A DNA stretch of 64,000 nt from Nicotiana tabacum. Lineage: Eukaryota; Streptophyta; Magnoliopsida; Solanales; Solanaceae. The notes beneath the pieces are model-generated. The model searched no databases. It was not told the DNA's origin and was given only the letters and a program-made list of their open reading frames with translations. Below, piece after piece: positions 1-9,955 of this stretch; the first letter of the stretch is position 1; every line of letters begins with the position of its first letter. A program made the translations under genes and the position numbers. The stretch is from NCBI RefSeq assembly GCF_000715075.1, contig NC_134082.1:195847948-195911947 (forward strand), written 5' to 3'.

Positions 1-36
1 TTGAGTCACAATTTTTTTGGGCTGTGCTAATGTTAT

Positions 37-47
37 TTCTTTTCCAG
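37..47 (+). promoter_or_regulatory. candidate 3' splice site before the Gypsy-C 3' ORF
   Basis: A pyrimidine-rich run ending in TTTTCCAG is preceded by a branch-point-like CTAAT (27-31). It sits six bases before the ATG at 53. This looks like the acceptor of an intron in the 5' leader, so the 3' ORF may be translated from a spliced message, as proposed for env-like ORFs of other LTR elements. The donor would be outside the window. Confidence 0.4.
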
Positions 48-52
48 GTACT

Positions 53-856
53 ATGGCTCCATCTAGGAAATACCGCACTACAGGTGCCTCTTCCAACAGT
101 CAAGCTGGATCGTCCAAGGCACGCATGTCAGCTCCTACTCGTCCCTTTGATAGTAGCAGGTTCATCTCTGCCAAGGATCAGGACCGCTTTGCGGATAAGG
201 CCCCTAAGAAACCAATACCGAAAAGGGGCATAGATATAGGGTCGGTCCAGCTAGGCTGCCCTAACTTGTATAATGAGCTGGTAAGGCGGGGGTTACAAAT
301 CTTCATTGACGAGCCGACCGAGGGGAATATGATGGTTGTCCGTGAGTTCTACGCTAATGTAAAAGAACATGTGAATGGCGTAGTAACTGTGCACAAAAAG
401 GCGATGGATGCCTCTGTTGAGGCTGTACGGAGGATATACCAGTTACCCCCTCCCGTGGATCCATATGAAGACTATTATGAGGGGTATGGCAGATCACACA
501 CGCAATGGGAGATGTTCTTTGAAATAATTTGTGTACCCGAAAAGGAAATTGTCTGGATGAAGTATGGTAAGAAGTTTCACTCTACGGCGCTAACCTTTGA
601 AGGGAAGTGCTGGTTATATGTTATCAACAACCGCCTGATCTCGTCTTCCAACACTACGGAGGTGAATGGTCCTCGAGCGGCTCTGATTTGGTGCTTTATA
701 AATGGTCACAACTTTGATGTGGCCAAAGTGATTCATGAGGAGATGTTCACCCATTATCTGTTGAAAAGGTATAGGCTCTTCTTCCCTTCCTTGGTTACTC
801 AACTTTGCCAGGCATCTCGGTTGCCGGAAAATCTAGATGTGGATGGGAGAGTGTGA
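53..856 (+). CDS. 3' ORF of Gypsy-C with plant 'putative transposon protein' domain, first segment (interrupted)
   Basis: The frame is open from 17. I prefer the ATG at 53 because it follows a good splice acceptor. After a Ser/Lys-rich N-terminus, residues ~55-265 resemble the plant 'putative plant transposon protein' family (Pfam PF20167 type). Recognisable pieces are FYANVKEHVNG, YEDYYEGYGRSHTQWEMFFE, GKCWLYVINNRLI and FINGHNFDVAKVIHEEM. The family is common in Solanaceae retroelements and its function is unknown; no catalytic motif is visible. The frame stops at 854-856 because the inserted copia LTR begins with TGA. It resumes in phase at 10872 and again at 24975. Without the insertions the three segments form one open frame of about 390 codons. 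Confidence 0.7.
   Translation: MAPSRKYRTTGASSNSQAGSSKARMSAPTRPFDSSRFISAKDQDRFADKAPKKPIPKRGIDIGSVQLGCPNLYNELVRRGLQIFIDEPTEGNMMVVREFYANVKEHVNGVVTVHKKAMDASVEAVRRIYQLPPPVDPYEDYYEGYGRSHTQWEMFFEIICVPEKEIVWMKYGKKFHSTALTFEGKCWLYVINNRLISSSNTTEVNGPRAALIWCFINGHNFDVAKVIHEEMFTHYLLKRYRLFFPSLVTQLCQASRLPENLDVDGRV
849..853. repeat. target-site duplication of the SIRE-like element (left)
   Basis: GAGTG here is repeated at 10867-10871, directly outside the two LTR ends. The empty site with a single GAGTG is present in the duplicated copy at 29300-29304, which confirms both the boundaries and the 5-bp duplication. Confidence 0.95.
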
Positions 857-1777
857 TGTTCTAAACGTCAATACCACACAAGAGGGGGGGTGATTTGTGT
901 GGTACCCAGTTTTTTGATCTAGAAGAACCTGGTTCTTCTAGGTGTTCTAACTGCTATTGTTGCGGAATTAAAAGTGCAGAAAATAAAGAACACATAGATT
1001 TTTACGTGGGAAACACCTGGCTCAGAAGGTGAAAAAACCACGACCTACTACTCAGTGGGATTTTCCCAAACATCCACTAAAATCACTGAGCCAAAACAGC
1101 ATTTACAAAACTCTTTGTAAAACTAAGGATTAACTCTAATCCCTGTGTAGCACACAACCTCAACTGTTGCGACACCTTCAAGTTAGCCTATAACTTGAAC
1201 ACTCAAAGTACCTATTACAAATGCTTCTATGAAAGCTGAAAAGATACAACTTTAAACCACCTACTACAATTGAACTAGAATAAGAATAAACACAACAGAA
1301 CTGGTTCTTCTATCTCGTTCAAGTAGCTTCAAGTTTGCACACTTGAATCACACACGAATTGCTTGCAAAAAGTGTTGCTATTTTGCTCCCTATTCACGTT
1401 TAACTACTGCGTATGTGCAACACCTGTAAAAGATAATAATCACTATTATTTAATGAGTTAGTAATTAGAGTTTGATTGAGACTCAATTGCTGATCTTCCA
1501 TCGAAGTTGAGTCCTTGTTCAATACAAACTCCAACCCTATCCTTTATCCAGATTGTGTGATTGTGTCATCTTCCCATAAGGAGACTTTCTCTCCTCATCC
1601 AATATGCAACCTTTTCGATCAGTTCAGGAGATATTGCTGCTTGATTACTGAGACTTATCTCCTTCACGTGTATCTCACATGTCTAGGTTGATAAATATTG
1701 TGCTTCACATGATGAACCTGCTCCATGACTAAGTTCATTTGTCATTCTTCAAAACTTCACCTGAACTTGGGCCAACA
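854..1777 (-). repeat. SIRE-like element 3' LTR
   Basis: The LTR reads TGTTGGCCCAAG...AACATCA on the - strand and is bounded by the target duplication on the left and the purine tract on the right. It aligns along its length with 9956-10866. A perfect 23-bp palindrome centred on GAACCTGGTTC lies at 919-941; the other LTR has a one-base change in it. Confidence 0.95.
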
Positions 1778-1796
1778 AATTCCCCCTTTTTGATGA
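1778..1796 (-). promoter_or_regulatory. polypurine tract of the SIRE-like element
   Basis: On the - strand the sequence just before the 3' LTR contains AAAAAGGGGGAATT, the usual plus-strand primer for reverse transcription. Confidence 0.85.
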
Positions 1797-2385
1797 TGAC
1801 AAACTTTGTGCTTTTACTAATCAAAGAACCTGTAGGAACTCAGCTTGACCATCAACACTTTAACTTAAAATTTTAACTTATCATTAAGGACTAGATTTAA
1901 TTAGGTTAAAAATATCACATTATTCAGAATAAAGAGTAAAGCACAATATCTCTTCCCCCTTGGCCACTTGGGCAATTGCAAGTGAAAACATGGATGAAAT
2001 CATCAATAATCAACAAACATATTCAAACTATTAAGAGCAAAATCTTCATAGAACAAGAGAAATAGCAGCTGTCATTGATAAGATATGTTTCCACCAACAA
2101 ACCACAAAAAGAAAGAAAAACTTCCAAGCATGAGTAAAAAAACGAAAAAGTCCCTAATCTGGGTCACTAGGGGTACTAGATTGGTTCAGAAGACAACAAC
2201 TGGACATCCTAAGGCTTGGAGGTACTAGAGGGCTGGGTTTGGAGAAGGTTGAGCATATTCTGAAGCATCCCATCACTCTTCTTCTTTTCTTTTGCTAGCT
2301 CAGTTCTAAGGCCATCTCTTTCAGTTTCCAGTTTAGTTACACGAGCCTGGAGCCGAGCAATTTCAGCATCCTTAGATCCACACTC
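1797..2385 (-). other. SIRE-like 3' non-coding region
   Basis: The stretch lies between the end of the last recognisable 3' ORF segment and the purine tract. It is AT-rich and has no open frame of note. The part nearest the ORF (about 2160-2385) may be its decayed C-terminal, coiled-coil-like end, since Glu/Lys-rich reading continues in the - strand frames. That reading is weak. Confidence 0.5.
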
Positions 2386-2808
2386 TTAAACCAAAGCCCT
2401 AACCTTGCTGTTCACAGGTGTCTTCAAAGATGAACTAGGTTCAACTAGGGTGGCATTGACTGGATAGTCACAAGCCAGAAGAGTCTTGACGCCAAAGTGT
2501 TCCTTACTTGATGCCATCTCCCATTTCTTCAAAGGCACATTCAGCCTATCCAGAACAGTAGTCAATATGAACTCATATGGGGTGGCATGTGCCTTGGAGC
2601 CATTTATGACCCTGTCCAGTAATTTGACAATAAAGTCAGGCCAATTGATCTGCATTCCTCTCACAAGGCACTCCATAAGAACCAGGTCCATGTAGTTGGC
2701 AATGTGCCTCCTCTCTTGACTGGGCAGCAGGCACTTGTTAACAAATTCAAACAAGACTGTGTGCTTAGGCCTCATCTCACTTTTCTGCACAAACCTGGCT
2801 TCAGGCAC
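2386..2808 (-). pseudogene. SIRE-like 3' ORF, C-terminal segment resembling the plant transposon-protein domain
   Basis: This 140-codon frame contains VLFEFVNKCLLPSQERRHIA, YMDLVLMECLVRGMQINWP and FIVKLLDRVINGSKAHATPY. The pattern (a hydrophobic helix, then NK..LP, an Arg/His-rich turn, LM...+.G..INWP) resembles the second half of PF20167-type ORFs elsewhere in this window. It sits in the env-like position of SIRE elements. It is preceded by broken sequence (2809-3221) and was probably one ORF with the two segments to its right. Function is unknown, and homology is judged by eye. Confidence 0.5.
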
Positions 2809-3221
2809 ATCTTCAGCAGTTGCGGCATCACAAACATTCCGAGTGATTTGAAGAGCGGTAGGGAGAGAATCTAGACATGGCCACCTTTGCCTTGTATAAT
2901 CATCATACCCCTCACTAGGTATGTCTAGAATCTTACGTTGAGTGCATCAAACTGCACCCTTACTCCTTTCACTATACTGGTGACTACCCCATTTTTCACT
3001 GTGGCATTGGCCATAAACTCAATCAATTCTTTCCTATCCAGCCTCCCATCCATTTCAAGGACCATGTCCTTCTAACCTTGTGCAGCTAGGGCATCCACCA
3101 GTCTTCTCCTTCCTGGCTCATCCAGGTCTCTCAACAGTTTTCCTTTCAAATTTTTTCTTCTGCCAAAAATGGCAAACCTATCTTGTTCCTTTTTAGATTC
3201 CTCTTCTTCTTCTTCTCCACT

Positions 3222-3746
3222 TCATTCTTCTTCTTCCTCAGTAATTTTTACCTGCTTACCTTTCATTGCAGATCTGGTTCTTTTGGCTAAAGAGGGTTCA
3301 GCAGATACAGGTTCAGAGGAAGACTTCTTAGAAGAAGCCTTGGCCCTTTTTGGTTTGGGTGTAGGAACCTCCATAGTTGTTCCCCTTTCTTGATGGACCA
3401 GTTCTATCTCTTCTTCTTCTTCTTCTTCTGCAACTTCAGAACTCTCCACAACCTTTGCTTTTCCCTTCTCCTTCTTTTTCTTCTTGCTTTCTTCCAGAGC
3501 TTTCTGCAACTCAACTTCACTTTGTCCGACCCTGCTTCTAGTGGCTCTTCCCTTAGGTATTGAAGGTACAGTAGGTTTTGTGGATGACATTTTGCTTTTC
3601 TTTGTTTGCTTGGAAGCAGTTGGAGCCTTTTGTGTGGAAGCTTTGCGCTTCTTTGGATCATAACTGGCCCCAACTCTCTTCAGAAGATCAGCTAATGTTT
3701 CCTCAACAGATGAAACAAGTTCATCTTGTTGCTTGCTTAGATGCAC
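3222..3746 (-). pseudogene. SIRE-like 3' ORF, Lys/Glu-rich middle segment
   Basis: A 174-codon frame of low complexity. It has Lys-rich patches (KKRKAS, SKQTKKSKM, EESKKKKKEKGKAK), an acidic run of seven Glu, then KPKRAKASSKKSS. It has several nuclear-localisation-like clusters and no membrane segment, so it does not look like an envelope protein. A poly-pyrimidine + strand at 3405-3435 makes this part slippage-prone. Part of the extra ORF region between RNase H and the 3' LTR. Confidence 0.5.
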
Positions 3747-3852
3747 AAGACCTTCAGCCGCCTCCCCAGAACCACTTCCCCCTGACTTGTTGCCATCTTC
3801 TTCAACACCTCCACAGATAGCCAGAACCTTTTCTTTCCCATTTCCCCTCTCA

Positions 3853-4308
3853 TCACCACTTGTTCCCTCCCTCTCTTTTTTTCTTTCTTTTTACCTCCAC
3901 TTCTACTAGATTCAACCCCTTTACATCTTTGACAGGACCAACCAAGAAAAACCTATTTTCTACATTTTCAACCACAATAGAGAGTACCACATAAGAACTC
4001 ACCTCACCAGGGGTTTCTTGAATTTTGGCAGTGTCAGAAGACCCATGTTCTTCTCCTTCACTGGCAGAAATAAAAGCTTCAGACTCAAAACTTGAGTCAG
4101 ATTCTTGAATAGGACTTTCCTTCCTCTGGCTAGCCTTCAATTTCTCATTTAGAACTTTTCTTAGAGCTCCAAAAGCTACATTTTTTCTGGCTAACATTTT
4201 TTGCCTACGAAACCTAGGTTTTGGGGTTTCACTAGGGGGTGTAGATGAGGATGTATTCGAAGGGGATACTAGTGGGGGAGTTCCAGGATTATCTTGGGGG
4301 TTAGTCAT
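3853..4308 (-). pseudogene. SIRE-like 3' ORF, N-terminal segment
   Basis: A 151-codon frame starting MTNPQDNPGTPP at 4308. It is followed by a Ser/Thr/Pro-rich tail, RRQKMLARKNVAFGALRKVL, an acidic Ser-rich middle and a short hydrophobic stretch SSYVVLSIVVENVENRFFLV. This is the likely start of the extra 3' ORF, which continues in broken form to about 2386. There is no signal peptide and no clear trans-membrane helix, so I do not call it env. Confidence 0.5.
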
Positions 4309-5054
4309 GGTGGATTGTTTCTTGAGAAAAATTTGGGAATTTTGGAGAGAAGAAGGGCGATCAGAACTTGAGAAGAGTTTTGACGGTTATGGACTAATGA
4401 AGAAGAAGTGTGGCGTGTATTTAAAGATGATTAGACTTAAATGCAGTAACAACAACTTTTTCAGAGGTCAATTAGAAGTCTAATCAAGATGTAATTCCGG
4501 TCTCTTAGTGATTATTAGGCATCGTTAGATTTTAGGCAAAAATCCCGATTTTTAGAGTTCTAGGGGAACGAAACTGGTTCAATACTCAATGGATAGAATT
4601 TCTGAGAATTTGATGAAAGTAGGACTTCTGCTCATGATTGTAAAAATGATATTTCTAATTGTGCAGAGTATAAAAAACATACCTGAGCTTTTCATATGAA
4701 CATATACTGATGAACCAGGTTCTTTATATATAACTCTTTTGAACATGCCTCAAATGGCAAAATAGAAGAAACTTTGTAAGAGGTCATTGAGTCATACACA
4801 TGTCACAGGAGTATACTAATTAAAGTATGAAACTGAGTAAGAATTGATCTAGATATTTACACAAAGTTAGAACTCCTAACCAATTTTTTTATTGTGCATT
4901 CTGAACTAGACCTATTAGGTGATCTTAATCATCCCTAACTCCAACCTGTTCCTCTCAAAGTTTTCTCTACTCAGTGCTTTAGTGAAGATGTCATCTATTT
5001 GTTTATCAGTAGCACAGAATTCTATTGAAATCAATCATTTCTCATAGTTATCTC
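4309..5054 (-). other. SIRE-like spacer between RNase H and the 3' ORF
   Basis: About 750 bp without a convincing frame. It contains a copy of the GAACCAGGTTC palindrome at 4712-4722. On the - strand it probably holds the leader of the 3' ORF. I could not identify a promoter or splice site. Confidence 0.4.
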
Positions 5055-5705
5055 TTAAGAAGTGGTTCTAACAACTATGTGCTTAGTCCTCTTATGATGA
5101 ACAGGGTTCTTTGTCATACTTATAGCACTAGTGTTGTCACAGAATATTGGAATACATCCCACTTCAATTCCAAAATCTACCAGTTGTTGTTTGATCCATA
5201 GCAATTGAGCACAACAGGAAGCAGCACCAACATACTCAGCTTCAGCAGTAGATAGGGCCATAGAATTTTGCTTTTTGGTAGCCCATGACACAAGACATGA
5301 ACCAAGGAAGTGTGCCATACCTGAGGTATTTTTCCTGTCCACTAAGAAACCTGCATAATCAGCATATCCAACTAGATCAAAATTACTACCTTTAGGATAC
5401 CAGAGACACAGATCAGTGGTGCCTTTCAGATATCTCAGTATCCTCTTTACCGCAGTCAAGTGAGACTCTTTTGGATTTGCTTGAAAACGAGCACAAAGCC
5501 CTACACTGAAAACGATGTTAGGTCTACTTGCAGTAAGATACAAGAGTGAACCAATTATACCCCTATACAACTTTTGATCGACTGATGAACCAGGTTCATC
5601 AATATCTAATTTGGTGGCAGTTGCAATGGGTGTGTCTATTTCTTTAGATTCCTCCATTTTAAACTTTTTAATTAGCTCTTTTGTACACTTCTGCTGATGG
5701 ATCAT
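5055..5705 (-). CDS. Copia RNase H and RT C-terminal end (SIRE-like)
   Basis: A 216-codon frame. It opens with RT connection sequence (CTKELIKKFKMEESKEIDTP), then YRGIIGSLLYLTASRPNIVF and AVKRILRYLKGTTDLCLWYP. The copia RNase H core follows: D in VGYADYAGF, E in STAEAEYVGAASCCAQLLW, D in PIFCDNTSAI, then the HHKRTKHI signature. The copia consensus YSDADWAG is altered to YADYAGF here. This domain would remove RNA from the RNA/DNA hybrid. It is continuous with the RT fragments to the right. Confidence 0.85.
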   Translation of the reverse strand: MIHQQKCTKELIKKFKMEESKEIDTPIATATKLDIDEPGSSVDQKLYRGIIGSLLYLTASRPNIVFSVGLCARFQANPKESHLTAVKRILRYLKGTTDLCLWYPKGSNFDLVGYADYAGFLVDRKNTSGMAHFLGSCLVSWATKKQNSMALSTAEAEYVGAASCCAQLLWIKQQLVDFGIEVGCIPIFCDNTSAISMTKNPVHHKRTKHIVVRTTS

Positions 5706-6566
5706 GGTTCCATTTGGACTTTGTTTGATCTATAAGCCTAAAACGAAGTTAAGCTCACCCATCATGCTCATTTCAAACTCACTGACCATTAGTTTTGCAA
5801 AGTCCTTACTCAGCTTATCAGTGGTAGCCCCAAATATGATGTCATCCACATATATTTGCACAACAATGAGATCTTTACCCTTTTCCCTTAAAAATAAGGT
5901 ACTGTCAATTTTACCTCTTTTGTAACCATGCTCCAGTAGAAATTTGGATAGTCATTCATACCAAGCTCTTGGGGCCTGTTTGAGCCCATAGAGAGCCTTG
6001 TCTAACTTGTACACATGCTCGGGACATTCCTTGCTCTCAAACCCTGGAGGTTATTTCACAAACACTTCTTCCTTTATGTAGCCATTCAGGAAGGCACTTT
6101 TGACATCCATCTGATGAAGAGTGAATTCCATGTGTGCTGCAAAGGCTATGAGGAGTCTGATTGCCTCTAGTCTTGCAACTGGAGCAAATGTCTCATCATA
6201 GTCTATGCCCTCCTCTTGGATGTATCCTTGTACCACCAGTCTTGCTTTGTTTCTTGTAACTGTTCCATCTTCATCAAGTTTGTTTCTGAAGACCCATTTT
6301 GTACAAATGACTGATTTGCCCTTGGATCTCGGAACTAGATGCCAAACTTGACTTCTTTCAAATTGGTTGAGTTCATCTTGCATTGCATTCACCCAATCTG
6401 TATCCTGCAAAGCCTCAACAACATTTTTAGGTTCAATAAGAGATAGGAAAGCATCAAAAGCACATAGATTCTTTAGCTGTGATCTAATTTTGACTCCAGA
6501 TGTTGGATCAATAATAATGTTCTCAATGGGATGAGAACTTTGATACTTGTGAGGTTTCACAACCAA
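5706..6566 (-). pseudogene. Copia reverse transcriptase (SIRE-like), broken
   Basis: The segment 6051-6566 is open and carries the RT N-terminus: [40 protein letters not shown] and [20 protein letters not shown]. The rest (5706-6050) is interrupted by stops but still encodes the catalytic QIYVDDIIFG, with the YVDD box at 5841-5852. A stop after LVV near 6568 separates RT from integrase. The RT is therefore dead, although its active-site residues survive. Confidence 0.85.
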
Positions 6567-7565
6567 CTAGTTTCTGCTAGATGTCTCTCCCATGTTCTGT
6601 TGCTGAGGAACACGTTCATGAACAAGTTCCTCTAGGGGGTTTGATTCAATTTCTCCTTGATTAGTTCCCCCTATCAGGTTGACCTGATTTGAATGACCTG
6701 TTCCATCACCTGTTCCTTCTTCTGATGCCACTTTGACTTGTGCTGGGGATTTAGTCAATTCCTTTACCAATCCAATGTCTTCATCTTCATGTTCCTGTCT
6801 CTCAGAAAGAATGTTAGTTTCATCAAATACTACATGTACACTTTCATCTATACATAGAGTTCTTTTATTAAACACTTTATATGCTTTGCTATGTGAAGAA
6901 TATCCCAAGAATACTCCCTCATCACTTCTGGGATCAAACTTACCTAGGGAGTCTTTTCCATTATTGTGCACATAACACTTGCAACCAAATGCCCTAAGAT
7001 GGGATATGTTTGGTTTTCTCCCTTTAAGTAACTCATAGGGAGTCTTCTCTACCAGAGGTCTGGTCATGCATCTATTAATTATGTAACATGCAGTGTTTAC
7101 GGCCTCTTCCCATAAGCTGTGGGGCAATTTACTAGAAAGCAGCATGGTTCTAGCCATGTCCTCCAGAGTTCGATTCTTTCTTTCAACTACTCCATTTTGT
7201 TGAGGGGTCCTAGGGGCAGAGAAATTGTTATCTATACCATTTTCATCACATAATTCAGCAAACTTAGAATTTTCATATTCAGTTCCATGATCAGACATAA
7301 TGGATGCAAGTTGATTTCCTAATTGTTTCTGAGTTTTTCTAACAAATGCAATAAACATGTTGAATGCTTCATCTTTGGAGGTTAGAAATAGAACCCAGGT
7401 AAATCTAGAATAATCATCGACAAGCACCATTACATATTTCTTTCCACCTCTGCTCATGGTTCTCATTGGACCACATAGATCCATATGGACCAGTTCCAAC
7501 GACTTGGTTGTACTTACCATTTTCTTGCTTTTGAAGGATGATCTTACCTGCTTCCCCCTGCACAT
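6567..7565 (-). CDS. Copia integrase core (SIRE-like)
   Basis: A 332-codon frame with the rve-type core: D in LVHMDLCGPM, D in IMSDHGTEYEN and E in NGVVERKNRTLEDMARTML, i.e. the D-D-E triad. The copia-type C-terminal motif follows (RAFGCKCYVHNNGKD, FLGYSSHSKAYKVFNKRT). The last ~90 residues are an acidic linker to RT. It is open over its whole length and overlaps the protease/pre-integrase frame to its right by 22 bases in another phase, so a frameshift separates them. Confidence 0.88.
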   Translation of the reverse strand: MCRGKQVRSSFKSKKMVSTTKSLELVHMDLCGPMRTMSRGGKKYVMVLVDDYSRFTWVLFLTSKDEAFNMFIAFVRKTQKQLGNQLASIMSDHGTEYENSKFAELCDENGIDNNFSAPRTPQQNGVVERKNRTLEDMARTMLLSSKLPHSLWEEAVNTACYIINRCMTRPLVEKTPYELLKGRKPNISHLRAFGCKCYVHNNGKDSLGKFDPRSDEGVFLGYSSHSKAYKVFNKRTLCIDESVHVVFDETNILSERQEHEDEDIGLVKELTKSPAQVKVASEEGTGDGTGHSNQVNLIGGTNQGEIESNPLEELVHERVPQQQNMGETSSRN

Positions 7566-8070
7566 GCCTCACAAACTTTGTCTTCCTTGAACTTGATATT
7601 AGGTAACCCTATCACCAAGTCTTTAGAGACTAATTTGTTTAGCTGATTTAGACTTGCATGACCAAGTCTTTTGTGCCACAGGAGGGGATCATTAACCAAC
7701 ACACTTAAGCAAGTGAGATCATTTTCTAAGAGAGTAGACAAATCTACAATGTAAATATTGTTAACTCTTTTCCCCTGCAAAACAATCTTGTCAGTGGTAA
7801 GGTTAATCACAAAGCATTTGGTAGAGGTAAAAGCTACAAGATTACCTCTGTCACACAATTGTGACACACTTATTAGGCTATATTTCAAGCCATCTATCAG
7901 GTAGACATTCTCTATGGAATGAAAATCTGTTTTGCCTACCTTTCCAACCCCAATGATCTCACCTTTCTTTCTATTTCCGAAGGAGACATTACCTCCTTTT
8001 AAGTCCTCAAGTGAAAGGAATTGGTCCTTGTTCCCAGTCATATGTTTTGATCAGCCACTATCCATATACC
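7544..8070 (-). pseudogene. Copia protease and GAG-pre-integrase domain (SIRE-like)
   Basis: The 165-codon open part (to 8041) has the copia pre-integrase zinc region: LLWHKRLGHASLNQLNKL and the start of the CEAC pair. Upstream in the same phase the aspartic protease motif reads M-D-S-G-stop-S-K-H-M-T-G. The catalytic Asp codon is at 8060-8062, and a TGA at 8051-8053 replaces the usual Cys. Thus the protease active site is present but followed at once by a nonsense mutation. Confidence 0.8.
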
Positions 8071-8111
8071 ATATTTGGCTCCTCCCTTTCACTTGGACCT
8101 GCAAAAAGAAA

Positions 8112-8960
8112 TCAGGGGTTAGTCTTAGGAACCCAAACTAGTTTGGGTCCCTTTCTATAGGCAAAAGGATGAATCAGATTCCTTCTTAACCACCCAGGCA
8201 ACTTGTTTTTCTCTTGAACAAAGACTTTGTTCTTTTGACTGGCCTTTTCTTTTGCATTACATTCATTTTTGTAATGGCCAGCCTTGCCACAGTGTGTGCA
8301 AATTTTATTTTCAGGAAGAGTGAGGTACTTGCTTCTATAGTCCCATTTTGGAGCTTGAGTCCCATAGCCAAGTCCTCTTTTGTTGCTACTGTGATGCTCT
8401 TGCAGCCAAGAGAGTGCATTAGAAGCCTTGTTCCACTTGCAAGTTCTGTCTAGTTCATGTTTCACCTTTCCTAGGTCTTCCTTCAGGACTTTGATGAGTT
8501 CATATTTCTTATACAATTTATTTTTCATTTTTCCCAAGTTTTCTTCTAGAGTGAGATATGTGTGATCATCTTTCTTCTTTCCTGTTCCTAGTTTCAGTTT
8601 TAAGTTTTCAGACCTAAGTTCTAGGACACTGTTATCAAGTTCAAGAACCTGGTTCTTCAACTCAGCATTTGTGTTATCACTCTCATTATCCCTAGACTCT
8701 AGACTTTTGCATTTTGCTTTTAGGATCACATATTCCCTAGACAGAACTTCTTTCTCATTGTTAATTATCTCAGACTCATCAATGAAGTCTAGTAGTAGCT
8801 CAGCCAACTTTCCTTTAGACAAAAATTTAATCTTATTTTTAAGATGAAGGATACTTACCTCTTGTTCATCATCTGATTCTCTGATAACCATTAGTGCTTG
8901 CTCTTCTTCAGCTTCATTTTCCGAATCTTCATCTGAAGTTTCTCCCCATGCAGCAACCAT
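8112..8960 (-). CDS. Copia gag, C-terminal half with CCHC knuckle and coiled coil (SIRE-like)
   Basis: A 282-codon frame: an acidic start (TSDEDSENEAEEEQ), a long Leu/Glu/Lys-rich coiled-coil-like stretch (residues ~35-175), then a zinc knuckle CTHCGKAGHYKNEC near residue 220 and a basic tail. This is the RNA-binding end of a SIRE-type Gag. It is joined upstream to the N-terminal gag segment through a short broken stretch (8961-9053). A GAACCTGGTTC palindrome lies inside the coding sequence at 8645-8655. Confidence 0.8.
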   Translation of the reverse strand: MVAAWGETSDEDSENEAEEEQALMVIRESDDEQEVSILHLKNKIKFLSKGKLAELLLDFIDESEIINNEKEVLSREYVILKAKCKSLESRDNESDNTNAELKNQVLELDNSVLELRSENLKLKLGTGKKKDDHTYLTLEENLGKMKNKLYKKYELIKVLKEDLGKVKHELDRTCKWNKASNALSWLQEHHSSNKRGLGYGTQAPKWDYRSKYLTLPENKICTHCGKAGHYKNECNAKEKASQKNKVFVQEKNKLPGWLRRNLIHPFAYRKGPKLVWVPKTNP

Positions 8961-9053
8961 AGCCTTGGTTGAACCTTTGTTCCTTTTTGGTTGAACCTGT
9001 TCCTTCTTCCAGTTCTTTCGTTCAGCCCTTTCTTTCTTCCACTCAATTTCCCA

Positions 9054-9898
9054 TTAAGGACAGTTCTTGATCATGTGATCAGTCTTACCACACTTGTAGC
9101 AACCCTCATTGGTATGTTTCTCAGGAGCTCTTGACTTGTTGAAGGTTGTACCTCTTGAAGAACCCTTTCCTCTCATCAGGTACTTTTTGAATTCTCTAGT
9201 GATCATAGCCATCTCATCATCTTCCAGATCTAAACCTTCAACAATTCTGAGAGCTAGGTTTCTCTCCTTCTTGGGTGTATCCATCTTCATGGTTTGCCTT
9301 CTCAGTTCATAAGCAGTAAGATTTCCAATCAGTTCATTCAGTATGAGAGTAGCAATATTCTTGGATTCCTGAATGGCCGTGATTTTGCTTTCCCTTGAGA
9401 CTAGCAGTACCCTTGTTAGGATTTTCTCAACCTTGTCTTCTTAAAGAATAATCCTTCCAAGGGATTTAAGTTCATTTGTCAGTGTAGTAAACTTAGTATA
9501 CATCTCTTGGATAGTTTCTCCTTCCTTCATAGTAAAGTTCTCATATTGAGAATACAACAGTGTTCCTCTAGATCTTTTCACTTGAGGTGTTCCTTCATGA
9601 GCCACTTGCAAAGTGTCCCATATCTTCTTGGCAGTAGTACAGCTTTGGGTCCTACTGTACTCATCCCACGTTTTTAGGTCTTTAGCAGTGCAGTCAGCCC
9701 TTGTCTTTCGCACAACCACTCCTTCCTCATTTTCCATTGTAGTTGCCAAAGTACCATCAGTGACTATGTCCTAGAGTCATAGTCTTCTCCTATGATGTGA
9801 TCCTTCATCCTGTACTTCCACCAAGAGTAGTACTGTCTATTGAACAGTGGAGGCCTGGCAGTGGATTGCCCTTCCCTGTTCCTAGGTGGTGCACTCAT
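9054..9898 (-). pseudogene. Copia gag, N-terminal half with first CCHC knuckle (SIRE-like), broken
   Basis: The start is the ATG at 9898 (MSAPPRNREGQS...), with the plant copia Gag opening PPLFNRQYYSWWKYRMKDHI. A stop follows near 9775. The frame at 9441-9749 continues with KIWDTLQVAHEGTPQVKRSR and YENFTMKEGETIQEMYTKF (UBN2-type Gag core). The frame at 9054-9290 carries the first knuckle CYKCGKTDHMIKNCP. At least two lesions break it. Gag would form the virus-like particle. Confidence 0.82.
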
Positions 9899-9941
9899 GT
9901 TGATCTTTTCCTAAGGTGTTAGCCTCTTCAAGGATAACTTG

Positions 9942-9953
9942 CTCTGATACCAA
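9942..9953 (-). promoter_or_regulatory. primer binding site, SIRE-like element
   Basis: On the - strand TGGTATCAGAGC lies two bases inside the 5' LTR. It matches the 3' end of plant initiator tRNA-Met and fixes the element's orientation. Confidence 0.9.
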
Positions 9954-9955
9954 TT

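Noticed and set aside
53..853. Host protein-coding gene interrupted by transposons
   Set aside because: The ORF is followed by a purine tract and an LTR, is duplicated with them, and has relatives in the same position of other retroelements, so it is an element ORF.
3222..4308. SIRE 3' ORF as a true envelope gene
   Set aside because: No signal peptide, no convincing membrane helix and no glycoprotein features. The composition is Lys/Glu-rich.
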